Assembly (NCBI GenBank): GCA_027013145.1
Contig: JALUXX010000042.1
Location: 1-52,208 of the forward strand
Length of the DNA: 52,208 nt
Direction of reading: 5' to 3'
Source of the DNA: Gammaproteobacteria bacterium
GTDB taxonomy: Bacteria; Pseudomonadota; Gammaproteobacteria; 21-64-14
Shown here: positions 17,260 to 25,240 of the stretch, in pieces
Position numbering within the stretch: the first letter of the stretch is position 1
How the letters are laid out: the number at the start of each line of letters is the position of its first letter
Notes under the pieces: generated by a model
Databases searched by the model: none
Seen by the model: the letters and a program-made list of their open reading frames with translations, nothing else
What the model was told of the DNA's origin: nothing
Position numbers and translations under genes: made by a program

Positions 17260-18159
17260 TCACCGGGCCGCCGCCTCGCGCCGCACCTCGCCGGAAGCGG
17301 CGGCGGCCGGTTCGGCCCCGAGGAAGACCCGATCCATCCGATCCCAACGGAAGTCGCCCAGCAGGCGCACGAGGCGCGCCTGCATACGCCCAAGATTGAG
17401 GTAGTGGCGCACGCGGGTCTTCAGCCCCAGCCCGGCCGGACGCGGCTGCTCCGGGTCGAGTTCCCAGGGATGGAAATAGAATACGGCCGGGCGGGCGTCG
17501 ACGCGGTTCACGCGCCGGATCGCCCACCGGGACGCCCGGTAGGGGAGGAGGCGGAAGTAGCCCCCGCCGCCGCCCGGGAGGTTGCGCCCGAACAGATTGA
17601 TCGTGGTGATCGGGATCTCGAGGATACCCGTTTCCCGGTAACGGAACGGGAAGCGCGGCGCCTCGGGCATGCCGTAGAGGTCATGCCGGATCGGATAGAT
17701 GCTCGAACTGTACCGGTGGCCGACGGTCTGCAGGACATCGAGGGCCCACAAGTTGTCCCGGCCGATCGAGTAGCTCGCCGCCCGGTAACCGGCCACCTCC
17801 ACCCCGCCGATATCCTCGAGCAGGGCCTTGGTGCGGCCGACGTCCTCGCGAAACTGCGCCGGCGTCTGGCGAATGACGCGCACGTGTGAGAACCCGTGAC
17901 TCGCCAGTTCGTGCCCGCCGCGCACGATCTCGCGCACCAGATCCGGGTAGCGCTCGGCCACCCAGCCGAGCACGAAGAAGGTCGCACGGACCCCGTGGCG
18001 CCCGAACAGGTCCAGCGCAAGCCGCGTGTTGCGCTCGACCCGCGCCGGCAGGTCCGCCCAGCTCGCCGCAGGGATGTGCGGCTCGAACGCCGAGACCTGA
18101 AAATAGTCTTCGACGTCCACGCTCATCGCGTTCACGATCACGTCGGGTGAATTAGTCAC
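17260..18159 (-). CDS. XrtA-system polysaccharide deacetylase
   Basis: A 299-residue NodB-type deacetylase of the PEP-CTERM locus subfamily. It has the opening motif NAMSVDVEDYFQVSAFEP, in which DVED carries the catalytic Asp. Motif 2 is ELASHGFSHVRV (H-x3-H), and FYFHPWELDPEQPRP near residue 235 is diagnostic of this group. It probably deacetylates the nascent polysaccharide. GTG 18159 is preferred since GGAGG lies 4 bases upstream; ATG 18126 would cut the conserved start close. Only 16 bases separate it from xrtA, so the two are very likely in one transcript. Confidence 0.92.
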   Translation of the reverse strand: MTNSPDVIVNAMSVDVEDYFQVSAFEPHIPAASWADLPARVERNTRLALDLFGRHGVRATFFVLGWVAERYPDLVREIVRGGHELASHGFSHVRVIRQTPAQFREDVGRTKALLEDIGGVEVAGYRAASYSIGRDNLWALDVLQTVGHRYSSSIYPIRHDLYGMPEAPRFPFRYRETGILEIPITTINLFGRNLPGGGGGYFRLLPYRASRWAIRRVNRVDARPAVFYFHPWELDPEQPRPAGLGLKTRVRHYLNLGRMQARLVRLLGDFRWDRMDRVFLGAEPAAAASGEVRREAAAR

Positions 18160-18251
18160 CGATCCTCCACACGCCCGGCCACGCTACCGCCCTCCCCCGA
18201 CCGGAGGCGCCGCGTCACACCCGCGCTTGCGCACTCCCGCCGGAACGTCGG

Positions 18252-19814
18252 TCAGAACCCGACGGTAACGCCGAGCGCCACCATATTGACGAAGTAGTCC
18301 GCGGCCGCGTTGGAAGTACGCTGGGTATGCGTGACGGACAGGGAACCGTACACATGCGGCCCGAAACGGTACCGCAACGCCCCACGGATCTCCCACAACT
18401 CGTCGACCCGAAACCCGCCGATGAACCGCCAGCGCTGCCAATAGCCGGCGATGTTGCTGCTGGTGCGCACGCCGAGGTCTCGGTTCCATGACGCGTCCAC
18501 AGCGGTCACCGTTTCCTTCCCGCCGGTGAGCTCGAAGCTGCGTTGGGAACGCGACACGGTCGCCGACACGCGATCGCGCACGCCGCGGGCGGTGAGCGTC
18601 CCCGAGAGCTGGCGATTGATGAAGACCTGAGCCGGCAGACCCGCCAACGAGGGCGCAAGGACCTGCACGAACTGTCCGCCGGATCCCAGCACGACGGGCT
18701 GCTGCTCCCTGGTCAGCGAAGAGACTGTCGTAGGTGATTCCGTGAAACTCACCTGCGCGCTCGTCCAGGCCCCTTCATGGCGGAAGGACACGGCGACGGT
18801 GCGGCCAAAGAACCGCCGGCCATAGCTGGCCTCGAGGTAGGAGCGTGGGGTGATGTCCCACTCGAATCCCCCGCTCCAGATCTTGCCCTTCGGCTGCGCC
18901 TCAGCAGGGCCGAACTGAAAGTTGTTGTCCTCGTAGCCGCCCCGCAGGACGAGCCGGAAACGATGATGCGCGGGAAAGCGGGCGACCCCGATCAGGCTCT
19001 CGAAAATCACCGCCTGGGCGGCATCAAAATTGGTACGGCTGCGATCATAGTCCAGCTGGAAGGCGATCCCGGGCACATCCGGCCCGGTGCCGAGCGAGGC
19101 GCCCACCTCGCTCGTCTGGCTCCCCGAGAGCTGCTGGGTGTTGTAGTTGACGACGCTGTAGGTGTAGTGCCCCTGCACCACCGCGAGGCGGCCGAAGGCG
19201 TGCTGGAGACGCGGCGTCGCCGAATATGTGACGACGTTGGTCCGGTTGCCGCTGATCGACACGTTGCTCAGCGGTACCGGCTGGGACGGGGAGATCAGTG
19301 CCTGCGAGGCGGTCGCCTGGGCGCCGAGGGAAAACGTCCCCGGCACGACGTCGAGGTCGCCGCGTGAGAACAACTGGTGGAAGGTCGCGTCACTGCTCGA
19401 ATTCCGGGCGTAGAAGATGTTCTGCATCCGGTAATTGGCGAGCAGATCGAAGCGCGGCGCCTGCTTGCTGATCGAAATCTCGGGGTTCACCTCGGTGACG
19501 AAGTCGCTGCGCTCCTGTCCGGGCGGCGCGAGGGCGATGTTGTCGTCGTAGATCTCGCGCAGATCCAGGGACGGCGCGATGCGCCACCCCGCGCCGAGGC
19601 CGGGCGGGGAAAACGGAACGCCCTGCGACAGGCCGGGTTCGGCGCCGAGTTCGACCCCCAATGCACCCGACGATCCGTATCCGGTCGGAAAGCTCGCGCC
19701 CTGCGCAAGCGCCGGAGCGCCGACGGCTGCACCGCCCGCGGCGACGAGGCCCGCCAGCGCCCATCTCGCCCCGGCCCGCAACCGCCCCCGCCGCCCCTCC
19801 TTCGTTGTCCCCAT
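18252..19814 (-). CDS. XrtA-system outer-membrane beta-barrel protein
   Basis: A 520-residue protein of the PEP-CTERM-system outer-membrane family (the group named TIGR03016). Residues 1-38 form a signal peptide ending in GAPALAQ. The mature part has alternating polar/apolar strands, such as GWRIAPSLDLREIYDDNIAL, and ends with the outer-membrane insertion signature VNMVALGVTVGF (terminal Phe). It is presumed to help pass polysaccharide across the outer membrane. ATG 19814 has AAGGA eight bases upstream; ATG 19832 is an in-frame alternative without a ribosome site. In other XrtA loci an ATPase gene follows it, but here only 92 bases separate it from the deacetylase gene. Confidence 0.9.
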   Translation of the reverse strand: MGTTKEGRRGRLRAGARWALAGLVAAGGAAVGAPALAQGASFPTGYGSSGALGVELGAEPGLSQGVPFSPPGLGAGWRIAPSLDLREIYDDNIALAPPGQERSDFVTEVNPEISISKQAPRFDLLANYRMQNIFYARNSSSDATFHQLFSRGDLDVVPGTFSLGAQATASQALISPSQPVPLSNVSISGNRTNVVTYSATPRLQHAFGRLAVVQGHYTYSVVNYNTQQLSGSQTSEVGASLGTGPDVPGIAFQLDYDRSRTNFDAAQAVIFESLIGVARFPAHHRFRLVLRGGYEDNNFQFGPAEAQPKGKIWSGGFEWDITPRSYLEASYGRRFFGRTVAVSFRHEGAWTSAQVSFTESPTTVSSLTREQQPVVLGSGGQFVQVLAPSLAGLPAQVFINRQLSGTLTARGVRDRVSATVSRSQRSFELTGGKETVTAVDASWNRDLGVRTSSNIAGYWQRWRFIGGFRVDELWEIRGALRYRFGPHVYGSLSVTHTQRTSNAAADYFVNMVALGVTVGF

Positions 19815-20033
19815 TCGCGTGGTCCTTGTCATTGTGGTGAACCGGACGCCGACGCGCCGGCGACACGGGGGCGCCGGAATCGCCCGTCTCCGTATCCCTT
19901 GTTCACGGGCCCGGTCCGTGAACCTCACCCGGGCTCCGCCCTCGAGAACGGGAAGAAGGAACGACCCGCACGGTGCCGGGCGGCCCGCGGGCCCGTTACC
20001 GGCGGAGCGCCGTGGCGCGCGCCGCGGACACAC

Positions 20034-20924
20034 TCACCCGTAGTAGTACTCCGGTCGGAACACCCGAGGGTATCGATTCAGCACCAAGCCGATCGGCTTT
20101 TCGGCATCGAGCATCCCGAGCGCCTCGGTGACAGCCTCCTGTGACGTGGACCCGGCCCCGACGACCATGACGATCTGTCCCGCGAGGCCCGCGAGCACGA
20201 CCGCCTGCGTCGCCGCCAGCAGCGGCGGGGAATCGAAGAGCACCAGGCGGTCCGGATACCGCTCGGAGAGTTCCTGCACGAACGCCTTCATCGCCTCGCT
20301 CGCCAGCAGCTCGGTACCGAACTGATGCCGGCTGCCCGCGGGCAGCACGCTGAGGCGCGACACGCTGGTATTCACGAAGACCTCGCCGGGATCCAGCGAA
20401 GGATTCTCCAGGAGATCCACCAGACCCGGTCCTTGGGGAATCCCCAGGGTCGTGGCGACCATCGGCCGCTGGAGGTCGGCATCCACGAGCAGGACCCGGC
20501 GGTCCCGCTCCATCGCGACACTCAGCGCGAGATTGATGGAACAGAAGGTCTTTCCCTCCCCCGCAACCGCGCTGGTGACCATGATCACGTTGCCGCGCGG
20601 CACCGAGGCCGCCGCCTCGCCGAAGGCGTTGAGCAGAAGCGGTCGTTTGATCAGACGGAACTCCTCCCGCGTATGCGCCCCGTCATCCGCTTGCGCGCCG
20701 CCGTCCTCCGGCGCGACCGCGAACCCCATCGCCGCCAGCCGTCCGAGATCGATCGGCACGGTCTTCCCCGAGCCCGCCGCCGATGCCGCATCGGTCGGCC
20801 CGGTCGACGGGGAGGGAGCGGCGGCGTCCGCGTGAAACCCGTCCGATGACGGCTCGGGCCGTTCGATACCGGCATGCGCGCGCTTCGCCCCCACCTGGCC
20901 GATCGCTTTCTCAATGATGCTCAT
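20034..20924 (-). CDS. XrtA-system tyrosine autokinase (BY-kinase)
   Basis: A 296-residue cytoplasmic BY-kinase. After a ~110-residue N-terminal region rich in Ala/Pro/Asp come Walker A (MVTSAVAGEGKTFCSINLAL, ~115-134), Walker A' (RRVLLVDADLQRPMVATTLG) and Walker B (DRLVLFDSPPLLAA). It ends in a short tyrosine cluster (PEYYYG), the autophosphorylation tail that controls polysaccharide export with the Wzz partner. As is usual in XrtA loci, the kinase is a separate protein, with the Wzz gene just upstream (31-base gap). ATG 20924 follows a GGTGGGAAG sequence. A 219-base gap separates it from the outer-membrane protein gene. Confidence 0.93.
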   Translation of the reverse strand: MSIIEKAIGQVGAKRAHAGIERPEPSSDGFHADAAAPSPSTGPTDAASAAGSGKTVPIDLGRLAAMGFAVAPEDGGAQADDGAHTREEFRLIKRPLLLNAFGEAAASVPRGNVIMVTSAVAGEGKTFCSINLALSVAMERDRRVLLVDADLQRPMVATTLGIPQGPGLVDLLENPSLDPGEVFVNTSVSRLSVLPAGSRHQFGTELLASEAMKAFVQELSERYPDRLVLFDSPPLLAATQAVVLAGLAGQIVMVVGAGSTSQEAVTEALGMLDAEKPIGLVLNRYPRVFRPEYYYG

Positions 20925-20955
20925 CTTCCCACCTGTAGAAGTCCGCGTGTCCGGA

Positions 20956-22494
20956 TCACGACGCCCCGGTTTTCAGGACCATCAGCGCCACGCCGCCGAG
21001 GTAGAGCCCGACGAGCAAGAGCACCGTCAGTGCCAGCGCCGCGGCGTCGAGCCGGCGCCGCGTCAGCGCCCGGCCGCGGAACACGGTCCCCACCGTACCC
21101 AGCACCGGAAAACCCGTCACCCGCCGCAGCAGCCGGCGGTCGTTGAACGTCGGTTTGAGCTGCGAGAGGAAAAAGGCGAACCCGAAGCCCGCGCCCAACC
21201 CGCCGACCAGGATCGCGCTCGCGAGCAGCATGCGCTTGGGCGCCACGGGCTTGGAAGCGACGAACGGCGGATCGATGATCTTGAACTTCACGTCGTCCGA
21301 GTGCTGCTCGGCCTGTTGCGACATCCTGGCCTGCTCGCGCCGCTTGATCAGATCGTTGTACTGGCTTCGGGTCACCGCATAGTCCCGGTTCAGGCGTGCG
21401 AGCTGCGCCTCCACTGCGGGAATCGTGTTGACCATCTTCTTCAGGTAATCGACCCGTTTCTGATAGGCCTGCACCTTGACCCGCAGCCCCGCGACCTTGG
21501 CCTGAGTCTGGCTCAAAGAGATTTTGAGCTGCTGGTAGACCGGATTCTCGGAGATTGCGCCGACGGCACCCGCCGCCGCCAGGCGCGTCAGCTCCTTACG
21601 CCGCTGCTCCTTGAGCTGTTTGATCTGTTGCTTCACCGCGATCACGTCGGGATGCTGCGGCGTGTATTGCAGGAGCAGGTCGTCCAGGCGCGACTGCAGC
21701 GCGTTGATCCTGGCATCCAGAGGACCGCCGCCGGCGCCCGTCTCCGACATGATGCCGAAGGTCGGCTCGTCCCCGCTCAACTCCTTGCGCAGGGCGTCGG
21801 CCGTGCGCTGCGCCTCGTCCAACTGCAGCTTGGCGTCGTTGAGCTGGGCGGTCGCGTCTTGAAGCCGGTTGTAGTAGTCCTTCCCCTGCTGCGGCATCAT
21901 CCCCACGTGCTTCTGCTTGAAGTCGCGCAGGCGGTCGTCGTCCGCATTCAATTTCTGCTCATAGAGCTCGATCTGCTGATCGAGGAAGTGCTGCGCGGCG
22001 CGCGAATCGACGCGTCCCGCGCCGAGCGTATTCTCGACCAGACTGTTGAGCAGCGTCTGGACGACGTTCTTAGCGGTACCCGGATCGCGGTCGATATAGG
22101 ATATGGTGTAGAAGTTGTCGCGGTGCGTTCCGCGGATGTCGATCCTTTGTTCCAACTTCAGCAGAAGCCGATCCATCTCCTCGGGCGTCCGCGCCCTCAG
22201 ATCCAGATCGGTGGAGCGCGCCACCTTCTCCAGGTTGGGGCGGCTGAGCAGCACGCGCGTCACCAGATCGACCTTGTTCTGGATATTGGGCTGCACCACC
22301 ATCCCCGCCAGCAACGGGCGCAGAATCGTGTCGGTATCGACGTAGACCTGCGCGGTCGCCCGGTAGATGTTCGGCTGGAAGTGCAGCCACGTCCAACCGC
22401 CCAGGCACACCAGCCAGGCGACGAGCGCACCGTACCAGCGGTACCGCCAGGTACCGTAGGCGTAGTTCACCAACTGAGAGACGATCTGGTTCAT
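20956..22494 (-). CDS. XrtA-system Wzz-type polysaccharide chain-length determinant
   Basis: A 512-residue PCP-family inner-membrane protein. The first helix is near residues 20-38, followed by a periplasmic domain. Coiled-coil stretches with many Gln/Lys/Glu occur at ~170-260 and ~275-400. A second helix (~420-442) begins after the Pro-rich PPFVASKPVAPKRM, the conserved Pro/Gly motif before TM2 in this family. An extra hydrophobic segment at ~485-507 adds a third helix, seen in PEP-CTERM-type members. It works with the tyrosine kinase encoded next to it. ATG 22494 follows GAGAG. Confidence 0.92.
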   Translation of the reverse strand: MNQIVSQLVNYAYGTWRYRWYGALVAWLVCLGGWTWLHFQPNIYRATAQVYVDTDTILRPLLAGMVVQPNIQNKVDLVTRVLLSRPNLEKVARSTDLDLRARTPEEMDRLLLKLEQRIDIRGTHRDNFYTISYIDRDPGTAKNVVQTLLNSLVENTLGAGRVDSRAAQHFLDQQIELYEQKLNADDDRLRDFKQKHVGMMPQQGKDYYNRLQDATAQLNDAKLQLDEAQRTADALRKELSGDEPTFGIMSETGAGGGPLDARINALQSRLDDLLLQYTPQHPDVIAVKQQIKQLKEQRRKELTRLAAAGAVGAISENPVYQQLKISLSQTQAKVAGLRVKVQAYQKRVDYLKKMVNTIPAVEAQLARLNRDYAVTRSQYNDLIKRREQARMSQQAEQHSDDVKFKIIDPPFVASKPVAPKRMLLASAILVGGLGAGFGFAFFLSQLKPTFNDRRLLRRVTGFPVLGTVGTVFRGRALTRRRLDAAALALTVLLLVGLYLGGVALMVLKTGAS

Positions 22495-22523
22495 GCTCTC
22501 GATACCGTGCGGAAGCGCGCGCC

Positions 22524-23144
22524 CTAGAACCAGGACTCGGGGATGATGAGGATGTCGCCGGGACGCATCGGGATGTTCGCTTTGATGTCCCCGCCGTCCA
22601 GCAGGCTGTCGAGCTTGACCGGAATCTTGATCTCCTTGCTGCCGACACGGCGGACCACGACCGCGCGGTTGCCGGCGGCGTACTGCGTCAGACCGCCGAC
22701 CGCGATCATCACGTCGAGCAGCGTCATCCCCTGCCGATACGGCAAGGCCTGCGGCTTGGCCGCCTGACCCACGACGCGGATCTGGTTACTGAAGGTGCCG
22801 ACATAGCCGGTGACGATCACTGTCACCATCGGGTTGCGGATGTAACGCGCGAGCCGCTTTTCGATCTCGTGCGCGAGCTGCGTGGGGGTCTTGTCGGCGG
22901 CGACGAGGTCCTGGACCAACGGGATCGAGATGCGCCCGTCCGGGCGCACCGGCACGGTCACCGAGACCTCGGGGTTGTGCCAGACGAAGATCTGAAGGGT
23001 GTCTCCCGGACCGATGACGTACTCGGGCGCGACGCCCTTGGCCGTCGCGGCCGCCGCCCCCGCACCGGTACCCGCGCACCCGGAGATCAGGACAGTGATG
23101 CCGAAGATCACGCCCGCGACGATCGTTACCAGCGAGTTTTTCAC
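22524..23144 (-). CDS. XrtA-system Wza-type polysaccharide export lipoprotein
   Basis: A 206-residue outer-membrane export protein, shorter than E. coli Wza, as is typical for the XrtA version. The signal sequence ends in the lipobox ITVLISGC, so Cys ~22 is probably lipidated. The Poly_export domain starts at APEYVIGPGDTLQIFVWHNP and is followed by SLBB-like strands (QIRVVGQAAKPQALPYRQGM), ending with RPGDILIIPESWF. GTG 23144 is preceded by GGGAGAG; longer frames to 23483 have Arg/Ser-rich non-protein-like ends. It is the first gene of the minus-strand operon and lies divergent from the PEP-CTERM gene at 23995. Confidence 0.92.
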   Translation of the reverse strand: MKNSLVTIVAGVIFGITVLISGCAGTGAGAAAATAKGVAPEYVIGPGDTLQIFVWHNPEVSVTVPVRPDGRISIPLVQDLVAADKTPTQLAHEIEKRLARYIRNPMVTVIVTGYVGTFSNQIRVVGQAAKPQALPYRQGMTLLDVMIAVGGLTQYAAGNRAVVVRRVGSKEIKIPVKLDSLLDGGDIKANIPMRPGDILIIPESWF

Positions 23145-23674
23145 GTTATTCTCTCCCTCAAGTCCTACCGATCCGCGTTCACGACCGTCCGCGCCGACCC
23201 CCGCAACCGAGCGCCACCACCGAAATGCCGCCTGCCCGCCCATCCACCGGGACCGGGAGACGCAACGACCGTCGCGCCGGGGCCCTCTCCGGGAAACGGG
23301 GCGGTTAATGGAATTTCGAGGCGTCACCGACCCGTATCGGCCGTACCGCCACGATGATTGAGCCCCCCGGCTTGTGCTGGAACCCGCATCCGCGTCGGTG
23401 CGGGAATCGGCCTCGGTGCTCGATGCCGGGGCCCGGTACGGCCGTGGCGACGATCGCTCCCCTTCGAACTCATGTAACGGCATTCATGGTGACGGTATCA
23501 CGCTCGCATGACAAGCATTTTGCGAACCGACGCCGCGCCTTCGGCGACGGCGGCCGGCCCGACCCCGCCCTTCCCCTCCTATGGCTGGCGTTGGTTCGCA
23601 CCCTCGGATCGGGGCGTCGCAGGCCGTCGCGCACATTACCCGTACCGGGAATGCAGGGCCCGGCATCGATCCGG

Positions 23675-23691
23675 TGTCAACATTTTTTACA
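23675..23691. promoter_or_regulatory. 17-bp dyad motif, copy 1 (likely enhancer-binding-protein site)
   Basis: TGTCAACATTTTTTACA is an imperfect inverted repeat of the form TGTnAA...TTnACA. It lies about 213-229 bases upstream of the predicted sigma-54 start point. It matches copy 2 at 14 of 17 positions. Confidence 0.6.
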
Positions 23692-23785
23692 GTGCCTCGG
23701 GGCGGCCGGGCGTACCCCTTTTCCGGGATCGAGCGGAAAATCGGCACGTTAGACCTGAAAATGGCCGTAATCCCCCGTCTCGGAC

Positions 23786-23802
23786 CGTCCACTTTTTTTA
23801 CA
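23786..23802. promoter_or_regulatory. 17-bp dyad motif, copy 2
   Basis: CGTCCACTTTTTTTACA shares 14 of 17 bases with copy 1 and begins 111 bases further on, about 102-118 bases upstream of the predicted start point. That is a normal position for binding of a sigma-54 activator. Confidence 0.6.
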
Positions 23803-23877
23803 CTCGGCGCGCGTGCGCTCGTCCCCGGAAGGTGCGAACCCACCTAACTTATTGTGTTTATGTGAATTGAATAGATC

Positions 23878-23893
23878 TGGCACGGTCTTTGCC
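23878..23893 (+). promoter_or_regulatory. Sigma-54 (-24/-12) promoter of the PEP-CTERM gene
   Basis: TGGCACGGTCTTTGCC matches the RpoN consensus TGGCAC-N5-TTGC exactly, with the GG and GC doublets at the required spacing. Transcription would start near 23904, about 90 bases before ATG 23995. Sigma-54 control of PEP-CTERM genes by the PrsK/PrsR pair is known from other bacteria, but neither gene is in this window. Confidence 0.82.
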
Positions 23894-23994
23894 AAGTTTT
23901 TGGCGTCGGAATCGCAATTCCGGCCCGGCGAATCGCCACCCGGCGCGAGACGAGTGATTCCGCGTCGAACCAGAATCCAGGGGAGTAGTTGACC

Positions 23995-24894
23995 ATGAGC
24001 CGATTCCACAACTTCACCGATCCGTTCGTGCGGGGCCCGCGTCGCGGTGCCTTGTCCCTGCTCGCCGGGGCCGTGTTCGCCGTGGCGGTTCCGCTCGCGC
24101 ACGCGACCAGCTACACCCTCACCGACCTCAACAGCAGCATCACGGTGGACCCGACCAGTCAGGACGGGATCTCCGCGTGGAAGGTCGACGGCGTGAACCA
24201 GCTCTACCAGCAGTGGTTCTGGGGACGCGAAGGATCGACGGGCCCCGAACACAGCCTCGACAGCCTCACGCTCCTGAATGCGAAAGCGACCGACACCAAT
24301 TTCAACCCCGGCAACGACACCCTGTCGCTGCTCTACGGCGATGGTACGACGACCGCCGATTCGTCGCTGACGGTGGCGCTGCACCTGAGCCTGGCCGGCG
24401 GCGCCGCGGGCAGCCGCACCTCGGATCTCAACACACAGGCGATGTTCTCCAACCTGACCGACTCGCCCGTGACGCTGCACATCTTCCAGTACAGCGACTT
24501 CGACCTGTCGGACAATTCCGACAACGACACGGCCACGGCCCCGAACGCCAATACCATCATTCAAAGCGACGGCGGCATGATCCTGACCGACTCCGCTGCG
24601 CCAACCCCTTCGAAGTGGCAGATCGGGCCGTATTCCGGGCTTCTCGACAGCCTGAACGACTCCGGCCCCACCGGCCTGACGGACAGCGGTAGCGGCACCG
24701 TCGGCGACGCGACCTACGCGCGCCAGTGGGACTTCACGCTCCCCCCGAAGGGCAGCGGGGGCGCGACCGTCGGCTTCAGCCTGGACCAGCACCTCTCGGT
24801 GCCGGACCCGGGTACGGTGCTGCTGCTCGCGGCCGGCATGCTGGGCCTCGCCGCGGCCAACCGCCGCCGTGCGGCGCCGGCGGAACAGGACTGA
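23995..24894 (+). CDS. PEP-CTERM sorting domain protein
   Basis: A 299-residue exported protein and a likely substrate of the exosortase encoded at 15675. Residues ~15-38 form a signal peptide (core LSLLAGAVFAVAVPLAHA). The middle is Asp/Ser/Thr/Asn-rich and acidic, with beta-strand-like segments such as SSLTVALHLSLAGGAAGS, and no known enzyme motif. The C-terminus has the full sorting signal: VPDPGT, a hydrophobic helix (VLLLAAGMLGLAAA) and the basic tail NRRRAAP. ATG 23995 follows GGGGAG; TTG 23989 is in frame but less likely. It is read from the sigma-54 promoter at 23878 and ends at the hairpin at 24967. Its function is probably structural, in the extracellular matrix. Confidence 0.92.
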   Translation: MSRFHNFTDPFVRGPRRGALSLLAGAVFAVAVPLAHATSYTLTDLNSSITVDPTSQDGISAWKVDGVNQLYQQWFWGREGSTGPEHSLDSLTLLNAKATDTNFNPGNDTLSLLYGDGTTTADSSLTVALHLSLAGGAAGSRTSDLNTQAMFSNLTDSPVTLHIFQYSDFDLSDNSDNDTATAPNANTIIQSDGGMILTDSAAPTPSKWQIGPYSGLLDSLNDSGPTGLTDSGSGTVGDATYARQWDFTLPPKGSGGATVGFSLDQHLSVPDPGTVLLLAAGMLGLAAANRRRAAPAEQD

Positions 24895-24966
24895 GGAGGA
24901 AAAGCCCGGGGATTTCGACCTGAGACCTACAATCGACCGCAAGATCAACAATCGATATGAGCGATC

Positions 24967-24994
24967 GCGCCACCTCCGGGTGGCGCCTCTTTTT
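24967..24994 (+). terminator. Rho-independent terminator of the PEP-CTERM gene
   Basis: A perfect 8-bp stem (gcgccacc with ggtggcgc) around a tccg loop is followed by ctcttttt. It lies 73 bases after the stop of the PEP-CTERM gene. Confidence 0.85.
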
Positions 24995-25011
24995 GCGCCG
25001 CCGGGGGATTG

Positions 25012-25041
25012 AAAAAAAGAAGCCGCCGGGGGGGCGGCTTC
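25012..25041 (-). terminator. Rho-independent terminator of the M20 peptidase gene
   Basis: On the minus strand a 9-bp stem (gaagccgcc with ggcggcttc) around a five-base loop is followed by seven T residues. It would stop transcription coming from the peptidase gene, whose stop codon is at 25241. Confidence 0.85.
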
Positions 25042-25240
25042 AAGAAAGGGGTGGCGGCACCCCGCTTGGGGGGGTTACCGGGGTGCGGCTGGTACCACCC
25101 CTGTACGGCCGGCGTGAGGACCTGCAATAGGCAGACCCTCACGTCGATTTGTGAATTTAGTCGGACGGCTGGCATAGATCCTTACACAGGATCGGCGCGG
25201 GACACAAGAGGAGACGCTGGGCCGCGGCGGGCGCGCGTCG

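Larger units (their letters stand above)
23145..23994. other. Control region between the EPS operon and a PEP-CTERM gene
   Basis: About 850 bases with no convincing gene. Several short frames exist on both strands but none has protein-like composition. The part nearest the PEP-CTERM gene carries the sigma-54 promoter and the two 17-bp motifs listed separately. The half nearest the export gene is GC-rich and I see no clear promoter for the minus strand, although the operon must have one here. Confidence 0.8.
24895..25240. other. Intergenic region with two back-to-back terminators
   Basis: About 350 bases between convergent genes. It holds the two terminator hairpins listed separately and a further hairpin at 25114-25142 (gtgagg paired with cctcac, plus an inner ctgc/gcag stem across a symmetric AC internal loop) that has no T-tract. 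No gene was found. Confidence 0.8.
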
